Below are positions 1 through 10,500 of a DNA stretch of 64,000 nt, piece by piece. This DNA is from CAZSMK01 sp964608095. Lineage in GTDB: Bacteria > Sumerlaeota > Sumerlaeia > MWCT01 > JAGHBZ01. Within the stretch, counting starts at the first letter, position 1; each line of letters starts with the position of its first letter. Made by a program: the position numbers and the translations under genes. Below the pieces are notes generated by a model, which saw nothing but the letters and a program-made list of their open reading frames with translations, had not been told where the DNA came from and ran no database searches. The DNA is taken from the NCBI GenBank assembly GCA_964608095.1, contig CAZSMK010000044.1:1-64000 (forward strand). Reading direction: 5' to 3'.

Positions 1-3000
1 TTCTTCCAGCACGCCTTTGCCAATGACCTCCCAGACAAGATGCATGCTGGCATCGTAGATATTTATGGTTACAAGGCCGACGCCTTTCTGGAATCCCCAC
101 AGCACCCCGGTGGCTGGATTGAAGGAAAGGGCATCCAGCATTGCGCCTGCACCGGTAGTGCCGATAAGGGTAAGGGCGCCGGTCTCTTTATCTACTTCAA
201 ACAGGTCGCCCGCATGACCCGCACCACCGGCGACAGCGAATAATCGTCCGCTGAATGGGTGCATGGCAAGCGACTCGAAGTCGTAGGACGGGTAGAGCGG
301 ACCGAGCGCGGTGAACTCAGCCGTGTCCAGATTGACCTTAAAGAACTGGCTATCGCTGGTGCCGAAATCCTGCACGCCGTAGACCAGATATTCACAGGGA
401 GGAGGAGTCGGGGTCGGCGTAGGCGTCTCGGTCGGCGTAGGCGTGGGTGTGGGAGTCTCGGTCGGGGTGGCAGTAGGAGTCGACGTAGGTGTCTCAGTAG
501 GCGTGGGAGTCGGGGTATCCGTTGGTGTCGGCGTGGGGGTATCTGTAGGCGTGGGAGTCGGGGTATCCGTTGGTGTTGGTGTGGGTGTTTCTGTTGGTGT
601 TGGAGTAGGTGTATCAGTCGGTGTCGGTGTCGGCGTCGGTGTGGGTTCTGGCTCCTCAATATACACAAAGTAGTCTTCCACTTCACCGTTCGCAACCGGC
701 TCGCCCTCGTATTGGGCGTTATCATAGCCGAGTCCCGGTACTGTAGAGAAGCGGAAACGTGTAAAGCTCAGACCCGCTATGGCATTGTCCGGAACCGGAA
801 ACGTAAGCATATTTGTACCCGGACTGAGCTGGAGGTCTATAAAGACATGCTCGCCCGCATCAGCCCAGGACTGGTTGATATTAAAGTCTATCCATGCGTT
901 GAGCAACCCCGTGGTACTGGCATCCACATAGAGAGTTGATGTAGTCCCGATGACGTGAGAGGTGATGAAGAATACGCCGTCTTCATCACTAATGTTGGAT
1001 AAATCGTCGCCAAGTGCGAATGGATGCGGTTGCCCGTCAAGCTCGGCATCGATGTTGGCGCCGAGATAGGTTACGTTATCAATAATATGCGAGGCGCCAA
1101 AGCTCGCCTTGAGCGTGGGATAACCGGGATCAGGTGCGTCGCCAAAATCAAGCTCGGGCGTGGGCGTCGGCGTTGGTGTCTCAGTCGGAGTAGGTGTGGG
1201 AGTATCCGTTGGCGTCGGCGTTGGGGTTTCAGTAGGTGTGGGGGTCGGCGTCTCGGTTGGTGTCGGGGTCGGTGTGTCAGTCGGCGTCGGTGTCGGCGTA
1301 GGTGTAGGCGTAGGCGTTACTATCTCAAGTTCATAATCCTCCACTTCACCGTTCGCAACCGGCTCGCCCTCGTATTGGGCGTTATCATAGCCGAGTCCCG
1401 GTACTGTGGAGAACCGGAACCGAGCAAAGGTGGTACCGGGTGATGCAGTAAACGGTATATATAATTGCAGGACATTGAGTCCCATATCGAGCATCATGTC
1501 GTTATACACATGTTCGCCGGCATCCGCCCATGACCCATTGATGTTGAAGTCGACCCATGTGTTCAGCAGGGCAGTGGTGCTGGCGTCCACATGGAGAGTT
1601 GACGTGGTACCTATAACGTGAGAGGTGACAAAGAGCACCCCATCTTCGTCGTCGATATTATTATTATCATCGCCAAGAGCCGAGGGGTGGGGTAAACCGT
1701 CGGATTCCCCGTCAACGGTGATACCGAGATACGTTACGTTATCAATAATATGCGACGCACCAAAGCTTGCCTGGAGCGTGGGATATGTCGGATCCGGCGC
1801 ATCGCCGAAATCAACTGCGGGTGTCGGCGTTGGTGTTGGTGTTGGTGTTTCAGTAGGCGTCGGCGTCGGGGTATCAGTCGGGGTTGGCGTAGGCGTATCT
1901 GTAGGCGTGGGTGTCGGTGTATCAGTAGGCGTAGGTGTTGGTGTTTCGGTCGGTGTAGGCGTCGGCGTCTCCGTAGGCGTCGGCGATGGTGTGGGAGTGG
2001 GAGCAGCTACAAGAATAACCGCGGTATCGCAATTATTGTCCGGATTGGGGTCTTCATTATCGGCAGCTGTAATGCAAGCCTCATTGACAATCCCCTGTCC
2101 CGCGGTTCCCACATCAACGTTTGCCGTAATAGTAAGGGTCGAACTTGCATCAACCGCGAGGGAGCCTGCAAACCAGATGTCTGTGGCGGGATTATATGTG
2201 CCCGTAGTGGCGGTTGAATCGACATAGGTGACACCGAGGGGGAGATTATCGGTCACATAAATACCGGTAGCGAGAGCGGGACCATGGTTATGGAGTCCGA
2301 TGGTGTACACAATATTTTCACCCTCCATCGGATACATATTGTCCACATCTTTAATGATTTCCAGATCGGCATCATCTTCAACATCGACTTCAATGGTGAG
2401 GACCTGGAAATCCCCATTATAATGAAAGCTGTTCCCTGAAAAGTCGGTGATAATACCCGCTATGGTAAGAGGAGTCGGAGAAAGTGCGAGCACCTCTACA
2501 GTGTAGACCGTGGTGACCGTGCCGCCAACCTTATCTGACCCGAAATCAGGATTCGTGCCGGTACATTGCATGTAAGTCGGACTACCCGGATCGTTATCCC
2601 ACAAGCAGGCGTCGGCATAAAGTTTGTCATTTGTTGCGCCGGCAGGCGCAGTGTAGGTGGTATACGTTGAGACAATCCTGAAAATAGTATTGGGGAAATT
2701 AGCGAACGTAGTAAGCTGCCCATATCCTTGAGGGGCGGTATCAGAAAGCAAGGTGAATTGATAAATCCCACCGACGTAAACAGTGGAAGGACCAGTAAGA
2801 CTGAGGACCGAGTTTCTTGCCTGTGAAAGAAAAGCCTCCACAACATAAAGTTCGCGTGGAGTCGGCGTGCTGGCGACCCCGATAAAGTTATCCGCAGTCA
2901 CCTCGATATGGTACGAGCGCGTGGTGTCAAACGCGGCTGCAGTCCGTGTGACTTCCGCAGTGTAATAAAAATCCTGGTGCTCGCTCGGGAGAAGCATGGG

Positions 3001-3285
3001 GAGCGTGAGCACCATATTATCATTGATATTGATATACGGGTTAGCGCTATCCCAGACGAACGTGGAAACCACATTAAGGGCTGCCTCGTCGCCTGTATTG
3101 GTAACCCGAGCACCGACGATGAATTCCGACGGTCCTTCTGTCGCAGGGTTATTGTGGTCAAGCCCGATGACGTTCCACGTTATCGGCTCGACCGTAAATG
3201 TTACCGCTCCATAGCCCAAGGCTACAAAAGAAAAAAGCATCAAACAAACAATCATACTTTTTTTGCTAAAGATATTTCCTGACAT
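1..3285 (-). CDS. Large secreted DUF11/GEVED surface protein, C-terminus cut by window edge
   Basis: The reading frame stays open on the minus strand from an ATG at 3285 (good GGAGG site just upstream) to the left edge, giving 1095 visible codons. After a signal peptide (about residues 1-28) and a less defined beta-rich region come a DUF11-like repeat (about 300-420), a Thr-Pro linker with Glu/Asp every sixth residue or so, a GEVED module (about 490-650, ending in the diagnostic NGEVEDYEL), a second linker, a second GEVED module (about 712-882, ending NGEVEDYFV), a third linker, and then the start of a propeller-like domain. No catalytic domain is visible. The family context suggests a cell-surface or extracellular adhesive or structural protein. 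The two GEVED copies share a 68-bp identical stretch. The C-terminal sorting signal, if any, lies outside the window. Confidence 0.85.
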   Translation of the reverse strand, partial: MSGNIFSKKSMIVCLMLFSFVALGYGAVTFTVEPITWNVIGLDHNNPATEGPSEFIVGARVTNTGDEAALNVVSTFVWDSANPYININDNMVLTLPMLLPSEHQDFYYTAEVTRTAAAFDTTRSYHIEVTADNFIGVASTPTPRELYVVEAFLSQARNSVLSLTGPSTVYVGGIYQFTLLSDTAPQGYGQLTTFANFPNTIFRIVSTYTTYTAPAGATNDKLYADACLWDNDPGSPTYMQCTGTNPDFGSDKVGGTVTTVYTVEVLALSPTPLTIAGIITDFSGNSFHYNGDFQVLTIEVDVEDDADLEIIKDVDNMYPMEGENIVYTIGLHNHGPALATGIYVTDNLPLGVTYVDSTATTGTYNPATDIWFAGSLAVDASSTLTITANVDVGTAGQGIVNEACITAADNEDPNPDNNCDTAVILVAAPTPTPSPTPTETPTPTPTETPTPTPTDTPTPTPTDTPTPTPTDTPTPTPTETPTPTPTPTPAVDFGDAPDPTYPTLQASFGASHIIDNVTYLGITVDGESDGLPHPSALGDDNNNIDDEDGVLFVTSHVIGTTSTLHVDASTTALLNTWVDFNINGSWADAGEHVYNDMMLDMGLNVLQLYIPFTASPGTTFARFRFSTVPGLGYDNAQYEGEPVANGEVEDYELEIVTPTPTPTPTPTPTDTPTPTPTETPTPTPTETPTPTPTDTPTPTPTETPTPTPTPELDFGDAPDPGYPTLKASFGASHIIDNVTYLGANIDAELDGQPHPFALGDDLSNISDEDGVFFITSHVIGTTSTLYVDASTTGLLNAWIDFNINQSWADAGEHVFIDLQLSPGTNMLTFPVPDNAIAGLSFTRFRFSTVPGLGYDNAQYEGEPVANGEVEDYFVYIEEPEPTPTPTPTPTDTPTPTPTETPTPTPTDTPTPTPTDTPTPTPTDTPTPTPTETPTSTPTATPTETPTPTPTPTETPTPTPTPPPCEYLVYGVQDFGTSDSQFFKVNLDTAEFTALGPLYPSYDFESLAMHPFSGRLFAVAGGAGHAGDLFEVDKETGALTLIGTTGAGAMLDALSFNPATGVLWGFQKGVGLVTINIYDASMHLVWEVIGKGVLEE

Positions 3286-3471
3286 TTTGCCATCCTCCTT
3301 TTTTTCTTCACTTCAGTATATTTCCATACACAAAGTTGTTTTCCATACGCTGGTAAATTGATTAAAGCAAGATTAAAATACCAACAATGTTTTACTTTAT
3401 CAGAATAAGTATTTAAATTCTATCGTCCGGCTTTAATCTATATATAGAGATGTCCCCTTTCTCTCCATCGG

Positions 3472-3500
3472 CCTATAGACAACATACTTTATATCGTCAA
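3472..3500 (-). promoter_or_regulatory. Putative sigma70-type promoter for the DUF11/GEVED gene
   Basis: On the minus strand TTGACG and TATAGG are separated by 17 nt. The predicted start near 3465 leaves a leader of about 180 nt before the ATG at 3285. This rests on consensus match and position only. Confidence 0.35.
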
Positions 3501-3547
3501 ACCTTATTTTCAACTTAAGAGAATAATTTAGTTAAGATTTTATCACG

Positions 3548-3576
3548 TTGAGAGATTGACAGGTAGCAGGTATAAT
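3548..3576 (+). promoter_or_regulatory. Putative sigma70-type promoter in the 3286-4178 intergenic region
   Basis: TTGAGA (3548-3553) and a perfect TATAAT (3571-3576) are 17 nt apart. The predicted start falls at about 3583, which coincides with an ATG opening a 23-codon basic peptide (3583-3654). That peptide overlaps the small ORF at 3651 by ATGA. The transcript could be leaderless or an untranslated small RNA. The rest of the 893-nt gap holds no other recognisable gene. Confidence 0.4.
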
Positions 3577-3650
3577 AAAAAGATGAATACCCCAGGTAAA
3601 AAACGCCGGAAGAAGGATTCAGCTCGAAAATGTAATCTTCAGATAGAGGC

Positions 3651-3809
3651 ATGATGCAGGATAAAGCCGGAAGCCGTTATATTTCCCAGAAGTTCAAAGC
3701 ATTACTTGCAGTTTGTGTGACTATAGCCTCGCTTTACGCGTCATATCGCGCCCAGACCGCATATAAATCAGCAGGGCTGGTTTACGACCTATTTTGGAGA
3801 GTACTCTAA
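3651..3809 (+). CDS. Possible small membrane peptide (52 aa)
   Basis: This short ORF has one hydrophobic stretch (about residues 17-30, around LLAVCVTIASLYAS) and a Tyr/Arg-rich tail. It begins inside an ATGA overlap with a 23-codon basic ORF that itself starts at the predicted transcription start of the promoter at 3548-3576. The ribosome-binding site is weak (AGAGG). I recognise no family. It may be a genuine small protein, a gene remnant or chance coding inside a non-coding RNA. The case for translation is the overlap arrangement and promoter only. Confidence 0.22.
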   Translation: MMQDKAGSRYISQKFKALLAVCVTIASLYASYRAQTAYKSAGLVYDLFWRVL

Positions 3810-3895
3810 GTTAATAGATCCGAGATTGCTTCAGCTTGGTTCTTTGGGACTGCTACTCAACGCACCTCAACAATTCTTGTGCACGCAGCTGAGTA

Positions 3896-3918
3896 GGGTC
3901 GTTCGGCCCGAACGACCC
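3896..3918. repeat. Perfect 11-bp inverted repeat
   Basis: GGGTCGTTCGG and its exact reverse complement are separated by one base, a very stable hairpin or a symmetrical protein site. No T-run follows on either strand, so a standard intrinsic terminator is unlikely. It lies about 90 bp after the small ORF ending at 3809 and about 150 bp before the promoter of the GHL10 gene. Confidence 0.5.
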
Positions 3919-4067
3919 CTGGCGGTAAAGACTTGACATGCACTGCAATCCACTGGCATGGGCTGAATGAGTTCTGGGTACTCTCAGAAACAAAAGAGCT
4001 GCTTCTCCTCCCGCAAATCTCTTAAGTAACAATGGTTCAATTCATTTACAAAATATCAAGAAACATA

Positions 4068-4095
4068 TTGCAAGCCTTTTTGGTATGTTTAAAAT
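4068..4095 (+). promoter_or_regulatory. Putative promoter of the first GHL10 gene
   Basis: TTGCAA and TAAAAT are separated by 16 nt, about 85 nt before the ATG at 4179, which has a strong AAAGGAG site. Confidence 0.35.
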
Positions 4096-4178
4096 AGAAT
4101 ATGTCTACTATGTTAAACTTTTTCTAAGCTCATATAGATAGGGAAATTTTCCATTTACCCTGAAAAGAAAGGAGATAA

Positions 4179-6062
4179 ATGGCCATGAAAAAAAGCATTG
4201 TAGCGCCATGGATTGTGTTATTATGTTTGCTAACATTCGTAGGACTCGCTGAAACCATTGTCATCGACAACAAATCAGCGGATTACACTACTACAGGTTC
4301 ATGGACAGAGGGGTCGTATGCCGGCTATCATGTAACCAATTATCACTTCACCGACACAGTAACAGGAACCGCAACGCATGAAGCGTCCTGGTCGCCAACA
4401 CTCTCGTCATCAGGCACTTATGAAGTATTCGTGTGGTATGTCGAGGGCACCAACCGTCCAACTGACGCTGAATATACTGTCAATCATAGCAGCGGTTCGA
4501 CAACGGTCTATGTAGATCAAACCACGAACGGTTCCCAATGGTACTCGTTGGGGAGTTACAGTTTTCCTGCAAGCGGCGGCTCGGTCGTGCTGAGCAACCA
4601 TTCGAGCACAAGCGGGAAAGCCGTGATCGCGGATGCGGTGAAATTGGTGCGGTCAGGCACCAGTTACGGAGACCTTTACCAGGGGATGTGGATTTATGCC
4701 TGGGGGGCGGGAATTCTTTCCGAGTCGCAGACCAATACCATGATAAGCACGGCACGTGACAATTATCTCAATATCATCTTCCCACAGGTGCGAAAAACAG
4801 GGGATGCGTATTATATAAGCGCGACTGAACCGCGTGGAACCAATATAGACCCCACTTATGAGGATCCCCTCGCCGATATCCTCCAAAAAGCGCATGATAC
4901 ATCAGGGGGTAAACAATTCATCGAGGTGCATGCATGGATCGTGCCGTACCGTGTATGGAATACCTCATTAGGCGACTATCCCACAAGTCATGTGCTTGCG
5001 GAACACCCTGAATGGAAAAACGAAACCTATAACGGCGACACACAAGACAGCGGGGGTAACACATATCTCGATCCCGGCGTACCCGATGCCATGGATTACG
5101 TGGTTGACGTGGTGAAAGAAATCGTTCAGAACTATGACGTGGACGGAATCCACTTTGATTATATTCGTTATCCGGGAAATACGTGGGGGTATAACACGAC
5201 AGCAATCAATCGTTTCAACACGCTTTATGGCAAAGCGGGAAAACCCTCTACCAGCGATCCTGATTTTTGCGATTTTCGACGCGACCAGATTTTCTTCCTG
5301 GCACGTAAAGCCTATGTCGCCGTGAAAGAGATCGACTGGGATTGCAAGATGTCGGCAGCAACGGTACAATGGGGCTCATACGGCGGGGATTTTACGGCGA
5401 CCTCCGCCTATACAAGCGTGTTCCAGGATTGGCCCAAATTTATGAGTGAAGGCGCCATGGATATGAACGTGCTCATGAACTACAAACGGGAACACCTGAC
5501 GGATCAAGCACAGGATTACCGAGACTGGTGCAATTTCCTTGCCTCGTCGAAGGCGGGGCGTCACGCCGTGAATGGACCGGGTGTGTATATGAATAGCATC
5601 GAGAACAGCGTTACACAAACCCTTTTCGGCATGGACACAACGGGAATTGACGGCACCAATTTTTACGTATATCACATGACAAACATGGACGGCGACCCGG
5701 CGGATGATTTCTGGTATACCATGCGGGCTGATTGCTATACACAGCAACGCAATGTACCCGCCGCTTCATGGCTTGACAGCCCACCACACGGAATCCTGAA
5801 AGGATATGTCACGAGCGGAAGCACCGATCTGGACGGTGCAACGGTCACGCTTTCCGACGGCGCGACCGATCAGTCACCTGCAGACGGCACAGGTTTCTAT
5901 GCATTCTTGAAACTCGCACCCGGAAGCTACACCGCTACCGCATCGGCAACAGGATATAATCCATTGGCAAAACCGGTTACCATTACCGCAGGAACAATAA
6001 CCACGGTGAACTTCGACCTGACATTGGTTCCCGTAGAACTAAGCGAGTTTACCATAGAATAG
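4179..6062 (+). CDS. Secreted GHL10 (DUF187) family glycoside hydrolase-like protein with golvesin-like domain
   Basis: The 627-residue product has a signal peptide (about 1-24), an N-terminal golvesin-C-like beta-sandwich (about 26-155, with the VWYVEGTNRPTDAEYTV stretch), a GHL10/DUF187 TIM-barrel (about 165-510, with EVHAWIVPYRVW and DVDGIHFDYIRYPG) and a C-terminal carboxypeptidase-regulatory-like beta domain (about 545-620). In GHL10 proteins the D-x-I-H-F-D-Y region is part of the presumed active site. The substrate is unknown, but relatives act on or bind cell-wall or exported glycans. It is a paralogue of the minus-strand gene at 22824-25769, which has the same three domains plus a Thr-Pro linker and two extra modules. 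It is transcribed alone, with its own promoter and terminator. Confidence 0.85.
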   Translation: MAMKKSIVAPWIVLLCLLTFVGLAETIVIDNKSADYTTTGSWTEGSYAGYHVTNYHFTDTVTGTATHEASWSPTLSSSGTYEVFVWYVEGTNRPTDAEYTVNHSSGSTTVYVDQTTNGSQWYSLGSYSFPASGGSVVLSNHSSTSGKAVIADAVKLVRSGTSYGDLYQGMWIYAWGAGILSESQTNTMISTARDNYLNIIFPQVRKTGDAYYISATEPRGTNIDPTYEDPLADILQKAHDTSGGKQFIEVHAWIVPYRVWNTSLGDYPTSHVLAEHPEWKNETYNGDTQDSGGNTYLDPGVPDAMDYVVDVVKEIVQNYDVDGIHFDYIRYPGNTWGYNTTAINRFNTLYGKAGKPSTSDPDFCDFRRDQIFFLARKAYVAVKEIDWDCKMSAATVQWGSYGGDFTATSAYTSVFQDWPKFMSEGAMDMNVLMNYKREHLTDQAQDYRDWCNFLASSKAGRHAVNGPGVYMNSIENSVTQTLFGMDTTGIDGTNFYVYHMTNMDGDPADDFWYTMRADCYTQQRNVPAASWLDSPPHGILKGYVTSGSTDLDGATVTLSDGATDQSPADGTGFYAFLKLAPGSYTATASATGYNPLAKPVTITAGTITTVNFDLTLVPVELSEFTIE

Positions 6063-6085
6063 CAAAACTGAACTTTTGTCTACAG

Positions 6086-6124
6086 ACCGCCATGGCAACG
6101 TCATATTCGCCATGGCGGTTTTTC
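6086..6124 (+). terminator. Intrinsic terminator after the GHL10 gene
   Basis: ACCGCCATGG (6086-6095) pairs perfectly with CCATGGCGGT (6110-6119) across a 14-nt loop, and the stem runs into TTTTTC. It lies 24 nt after the stop codon. Confidence 0.85.
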
Positions 6125-6181
6125 ACTTCGAAAATGATGGTATCCATCAAACGCCGCTCCTTCCTTGAGAACTCATTATAA

Positions 6182-6210
6182 TTGACGAGCTATATTGAAA
6201 TGAGTACTAT
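6182..6210 (+). promoter_or_regulatory. Putative promoter of the universal stress protein gene
   Basis: TTGACG and TACTAT are separated by 17 nt in the 6063-6376 gap. A second TATAAT at 6253-6258 lacks a convincing -35 box. Nothing else is seen in the gap apart from the terminator of the preceding gene. Confidence 0.35.
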
Positions 6211-6376
6211 AGGCATTCATAGGCTAAGGGAAAGTGTATACAAGTCCAGAAGTATAATGAGAGAAAAAAGAGCCGGTATCCCTGAAGAAAGTCAAAACTG
6301 ACTGCGCTTCAGATTGGAAATATGAGAACATATGTATGGATCCTGTAAATTTGGATGTTCTGAAGGCATCTGAAAA

Positions 6377-7522
6377 ATGCGACTGCTCAAAAAAATACTG
6401 CTGGCAATGGATTTCACACCATCCTCGCGTAGCGCTTTAACCACTGCACTATCAATAGCGAACTTGTTCGAGTCGGAAATTCATGTGATCCATGTCGTTC
6501 CGGAAAAAAAAGCCACCACTAAAGGGCAGGACGTTGTCAGGATGGAAATGCTCAATAAGGTGCAGATGCTTTTGCAAGAAGTTGAGGATAAAGGTATCAA
6601 ATTCGAAGCCCCGATTGTTTCGTTTGGAATTCCCTGGAACGAAATACATAAACAAGCCCTGAATCTTGATGCTAATGTAATTATGCTGGGATATGGAGAC
6701 AAGAAAGAGGGCGGCAAATATTCACTCGGTGTTACCTCTGAAAAACTAATTCAAAAAGCGCTTAAACCTGTCTGGATTGTTTCACCTGAGACGCGGGATA
6801 CGATTGAAACAATCCTGTGCCCGGTAGATTTCTCTGGTCATTCGCGTCGCGGTCTTATTAATGCAATTCACCTTGCGCGTTATGTACATGCCGAGCTGGT
6901 TATCATGATGGTTATTCAACCCTTGAGTAACTTTTATGCCGGAGTGGGAAGGGTGAGCCCGAGAGAGGAAGAGGGGTATCTGAAAGAGATCAAAACGCAC
7001 CTCGAGAAATTTCTCAACGGGTTCGATATGGCGGAGGTTTCCTATAAAAGCATCATCCGACAAGGGAAAATACACCAGGAGATACTCGAGACTGCCCGAG
7101 CAGAGAAAGCGGGCCTTATCATCATGGGCGTGGAACAAAGAACCGGTCTTACCCGCCTTCTCACCGGTGGTGTTGCAGAACGAATTCTCAGCGACCTGCC
7201 CTGCTCCTTTATAACGGTAAAAGGTGAAGATGCAATTCGGTTACAGGTGGATACAGAGATTGGGGACATGAAGGCTCATTACGAGCAAGGACAGGAGCTA
7301 TTGAAGAAGGGATTCCCGAAAGAGGCGGTGCGCGAGTTTGAGATGTGCACGGAGATCGATCCGATGAACATGGCGGCATGGGAGGCATTAGCACAGGCGC
7401 ATCAACGCCTGGGGAACCTCGATCACGCAGACAAATATTTCAACAAGGCAAAGAATATCCAGCGTGAAAAATGGGAGCAGCAGGTTGCAACTGAAGTTAA
7501 GCAAGGACTCCTCAAACATTAA
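6377..7522 (+). CDS. Tandem universal stress protein with C-terminal TPR region
   Basis: The 381-residue product contains two UspA-type domains (about 1-140, opening MRLLKKILLAMDF, and about 146-280, opening ETILCPVDFSG), followed by a TPR-like helical region (about 293-372, with KGFPKEAVREFEMCTEID and AWEALAQAHQRLGNLDHA). Tandem Usp proteins are common cytoplasmic stress sensors. The TPR extension is less usual and suggests a protein partner. The nucleotide-binding loop in the second half (MGVEQRTGLTRLLTGG) departs from the canonical ATP-binding G-2x-G-9x-G-S/T pattern, so ATP binding is uncertain. The ATG has only a weak AAGG site 12 nt upstream. The gene is convergent with the M6 protease gene, with 23 nt between them. 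Confidence 0.85.
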   Translation: MRLLKKILLAMDFTPSSRSALTTALSIANLFESEIHVIHVVPEKKATTKGQDVVRMEMLNKVQMLLQEVEDKGIKFEAPIVSFGIPWNEIHKQALNLDANVIMLGYGDKKEGGKYSLGVTSEKLIQKALKPVWIVSPETRDTIETILCPVDFSGHSRRGLINAIHLARYVHAELVIMMVIQPLSNFYAGVGRVSPREEEGYLKEIKTHLEKFLNGFDMAEVSYKSIIRQGKIHQEILETARAEKAGLIIMGVEQRTGLTRLLTGGVAERILSDLPCSFITVKGEDAIRLQVDTEIGDMKAHYEQGQELLKKGFPKEAVREFEMCTEIDPMNMAAWEALAQAHQRLGNLDHADKYFNKAKNIQREKWEQQVATEVKQGLLKH

Positions 7523-7545
7523 AACCACATTTTCCCGTAAGATGC

Positions 7546-10500
7546 TCAGGGAGTGATGGTCACTTCGTCCATGGCGACGGAATTGAGATACAGGGAAGAA
7601 TATACATCGTCATTGGCGTCGAAACTGAGCATATCAAACGAAAGAAGAAGGGCGTCGTCACCAGTTCCCGCGACCAAAGGGTCAAGATAGACGTTATACA
7701 TTTTAGGATTGTCAATTGATGGTGCGTTACTGAGAAAACTATTCACGTTTCTGCTCCATGCAGACCACGAGCCTCTTTGATTGTGCCTGAGCCGGAACTG
7801 AACCGCCTTATCGGGGAAATCAACGCTGCTCTCGATTTCCCACTTTACTCGATAGACTTTGCCGTTCTGGATAGCAACATCGGGGCTGTACCAATACGAG
7901 AACGCATTGGCGGAGCCTTCGGGATTGAGCCCGATTTTACCAAACATGGTGATAGATGCCGGTGAATCGAATCCTCCCACAGTCCCCTGGAACACCCAGG
8001 CGTCAGTTCCCGAGACAAAGTCGTAATTCAACACCTTGCTACCCGGCGTTACATAGACCTCCTCGACAATCATCTGATTGAGAAAGGTCCATGAACCGAT
8101 ATCGTCATTTGCGTCGAAACTCAGAATGTCGAACGACAACACCACGAGATGATCATCGCTCAAGCTGCTTACGGCAGGGTCAAGGAAGAGGGTGTATATT
8201 TTCTGATTTCCGTCAGCGGGTGCGATTGAGAGATTACTGTTGACGTTTCGTTCCCAGCCGGACCATGCAGATTTCTGATTCGCGCGAAGCCGGAACTGAA
8301 CGGCATAATCTGGATTCGAGGTGGTGCTTCCCACAAGCCAGCGCGCACGATACAACCTGCCGTTCTTTACTGTAACATCGGGACTGAACCAGTAGGAGAA
8401 AGCATGAGAAGAACTCCCGGGAGATAAGCCAAGGACACCGTTTGACGCGGTATGGAGAGGCAGATCGAACGGACTAACCTGTCCTGCGAACTGCCATCCC
8501 TCGGCGCCGCTATCAAAGGTATAATACGCCGCAGGAGTAGGGATAGGCGTGGGAGTTGGAGTACCCATGCCGAACTCCACCCTGTCGAGCCATCCACAGT
8601 CGGAACCCGAGGCACTCTCGTCATCTTTCTGATACCACCACATAACAGGATAGGAGCCGGTATCTATTGCGTAAACTCGCTGACTCCAGTCTACCTCACC
8701 GCTTATCGATTCCTGTTCAACGCCATCAATATAAAACCTTAGAAAATCATGGTCTTCCTGTGAAGAAACTTTCCAATAAAAGCGCAGAGTGCCGGGTCCC
8801 TCCAGGGTAGTATAAATACGTGTGTATTTACTATCGGTTATGGGTGCACTTTGCGCTGCATCTCCATCGTAATAATAGGTCTGGAACGTAGGCATCCAAT
8901 CGCCGAATCCGGCGGTATCCCATGTAAGCAAGAGATTATCTACGGCTTCGCCGAGTGAAAGAGAAGGAGTGGGCGTAGGGGTAGGCGTAGGGGTGGGAAC
9001 CTGTCCTGGAGCAAATTCCACTTTATCGAGCCATGCACAATCGTCGTGATCGCTGAACGCATTATCTTTTTTGTACGTCCATGTTACGGTGTGATTACCG
9101 GGTTGGATGGGAAAAATCACCTGCTGCCAATCAACCTCACCGTTGATGCTCTCGATCTGCTCGCCATCAACATAGAATGCCACGTAATCCCAATACCACT
9201 GGCAGGAGACTTTCCAATAGAAGCTGAGCATTCCCGGTCCGGTAATGGATGTCGAAAGGGTAGATTGCTGGTTGTGCGAAATGGTTCCGCTGCGAGCGGC
9301 ATCGCCGCCGTATAAGTATACCTGGGTTTGTCCAAACCACTGCGCATTGCCTGATGTATTCCAGATAAAAGAAGTGTTGTCGAGCGCTTCGCCGAGAGAG
9401 GGACTTCCCGTAAACGAGACCTTGTCAACCCATCCGCAATCCAATCCTCCCGTGCCGGTGGCGTCCTTGTAATAAATCCAGCGGATAGTATGTTGTCCTG
9501 CATCGATAAGTTGTGTCTTCTCACGCCATGACGAAAGGAGCCAGCCGCTGATTTTTTCCTTGAGTACACTGTCCACGTAAAATTCGAGGTAGTCGTGACC
9601 GAGCTCAGATGAGACACGCCACCAGAAATTCAATGTTCCCGGTCCATTGATGGTTGTCTCGAGATAACTGCCCTGGTTATGAGAAACCGCGCCGCTTCGC
9701 GCTGCATCGAATCCATAGTAATACGAGTCCTGTTGTCCCGCCCAAAAGCCGCTCCCGTAAGTTGACCAGGAAAGTGAGGTATTGTCGACTGCCTCGCCCA
9801 ACGTTAAATTATCCGGGAAGAATTGCACGCGGTCGAGCCATCCATAATCGGTAGTATCGGAATATAAGGAGTACTCCCAACTCAGGACATGGGGACCCGG
9901 TGGAATGATAAATGTTTCCTGTTCCCACGAATTTTCATACGTCCATCCCTTGTTTACCCCATCGATGTAAAAATAGAAATCACCGCTGTAAGATATGTCG
10001 GAATCACGCCAGTAAAAGCTCAATGTACCGGGACCTGAAACCGACGTTTCGATGATGGATACCTGGTCTTTAGAAAGGGAGCCGGACTGAACGGCATCGC
10101 CTGCGTAGTAATAGGTTGAAGTCTGATTAAACCAGAGTGCGTCACCACGTGAAGTCCAGGGAAGAATTATGTTATCCACGCCATCGGCAAGCGAAGAGAT
10201 ACTGAAATTCACTTTATCGACATATCCCTGATCGAATCCGGCAGAGGCGGAGGCGTTTTTCTGGTAGTTCCAGAGGAGGGTGTGAGAACCGGCGGGTATG
10301 TCGTACGTCATCGGTTGCCAATCGACTTCGCCGCTGATCTCATCCTCAACTACACTATCAATCAGAAACTGGAGATAATCACCGCCCGGTTCCGATGATA
10401 CCTTCCAATAGAAGGATAATGTTCCCGGTCCTGTAACCGTTGTGTGCATGTAAGAATTCTGGTTGTCGGATATTTTGTAGCTTCGCGCAGCGTCGCCGCC

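Noticed and set aside
259..939. Plus-strand Arg/Gly-rich and VGVGVG-type ORFs across 259-2230
   Set aside because: They are antisense shadows of the Thr-Pro linkers of the minus-strand surface protein.
1820..2000. Short-period DNA repeats as a CRISPR or tandem-repeat array
   Set aside because: The periodicity is codon-level Thr-Pro repetition inside an open frame, with no spacers.
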